A stretch of DNA of 64,000 nt from Physcomitrium patens. Lineage: Eukaryota > Streptophyta > Bryopsida > Funariales > Funariaceae. Under the pieces are notes generated by a model. It was not told where the DNA came from. It searched no databases and worked only from the letters and a program-made list of their open reading frames with translations. The translations under genes and the position numbers were made by a program. Numbering within the stretch: the first letter of the stretch is position 1; each line of letters starts with the position of its first letter. The stretch covers positions 15,599 through 79,598 of the forward strand of contig NC_037269.1 of NCBI RefSeq assembly GCF_000002425.4, written 5' to 3'. This document shows, one piece after another, positions 63,536 through 64,000 of this stretch.

Positions 63536-64000
63536 TTCAAAAATAAAGTATATCAAACACACATGAGTTTACATCTTACACTAACAATTGTAATCGCAAA
63601 GCCTATGCAATGTATTATACATGGATATGCCAATTTGGACTATATTGTCGAATGAAGTGACCAAATTTAAGATTCATGATTTTAGAGCATAGGAATTTAG
63701 AATTTAGGAATTAGGTTTAGGAATTAGGATTTGAGATTTAGGATTTAGTATTTTTTTTTAAAAAAATGATTTAAGATTTAAGATTTAGAGTTATATGTGT
63801 GTTCCTTAAAAAATTCACATACTTATTTTGGAACTTTGAGTTAACTTATCCTTCCATTTTCAAAGGTTGTGGTTCCAATGGTGCAATTAATTTTACTTAT
63901 GCTTCTTTCATTTAATACATATACATTCTTTGACATTTAGATATAGAGTTGGTTTTTCTTTAATGAAGAATTTCAACATTTTGAGGAGATATATTCCCAT
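63536..64000. repeat. Continuation of the long-period repeat
   Basis: A TTTAGGA-type tract is at about 63,689-63,750. 63,820-63,990 is an imperfect copy of 61,505-61,690 (shared CAATGGTGCAATTAA and GAATTTCAACATTTTGA), so the region repeats with a period near 2.3 kb. Confidence 0.75.

Overview
The window is AT-rich eukaryotic nuclear DNA, most likely from a non-seed land plant (moss, lycophyte or fern). Three things point there: spliced GT-AG genes sit in a sea of Ty3/gypsy elements; one gypsy family is a chromodomain element whose RT resembles the Tcn1-like group reported from non-seed plants and fungi; and a fossil of a giant-virus (NCLDV) D6/D11-type helicase is present, a kind of insertion known from moss and Selaginella genomes. 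The organism call is inference; the families are read from protein motifs, without any database search.

Layout. 1-26,487 is a tandem duplication: a unit of about 12.9 kb appears at 1-12,887 and again at 13,612-26,487, with only about half a dozen differences seen by eye, one a 10-bp indel. Each unit holds, in order, an unrecognised acidic ORF, a broken Helitron Rep gene (minus strand), twin hairpins, a decayed hAT transposase (minus strand), a long AT-rich spacer, the giant-virus helicase fossil, and an array of about 95-bp hairpin repeats. The copies are separated by 724 bp that includes a solo LTR. 26,343-32,900 is GC-richer host DNA with a multi-exon gene of unknown function that carries several frame breaks, plus a possible first exon of an organelle-targeted protein.

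33,096-60,714 is a stack of LTR retrotransposons: a chromovirus remnant (minus strand), a gypsy element with a tRNA-Asp type primer site, a gypsy element with an unusual RT, and an old gypsy element split by a whole-length chromovirus (50,381-58,610). A second LTR family, 1.2-1.8 kb long and starting with a palindrome, occurs four times: once as the 5' LTR of an element and three times as solo LTRs, each inside the coding part of another gypsy element. Its LTR contains sequence from the 3' part of a gag gene. The chromovirus LTRs carry heat-shock-element motifs. 60,715-64,000 is repeat DNA: degenerate telomere-like TTTAGGA tracts and an array of about 41-bp units.

There is no operon or working pathway here. 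The region reads as a recombination- and transposon-rich stretch next to one decaying host gene. The most unusual content is the giant-virus fossil trapped in a very recent tandem duplication, the gag-bearing LTR family, and the hairpin array.
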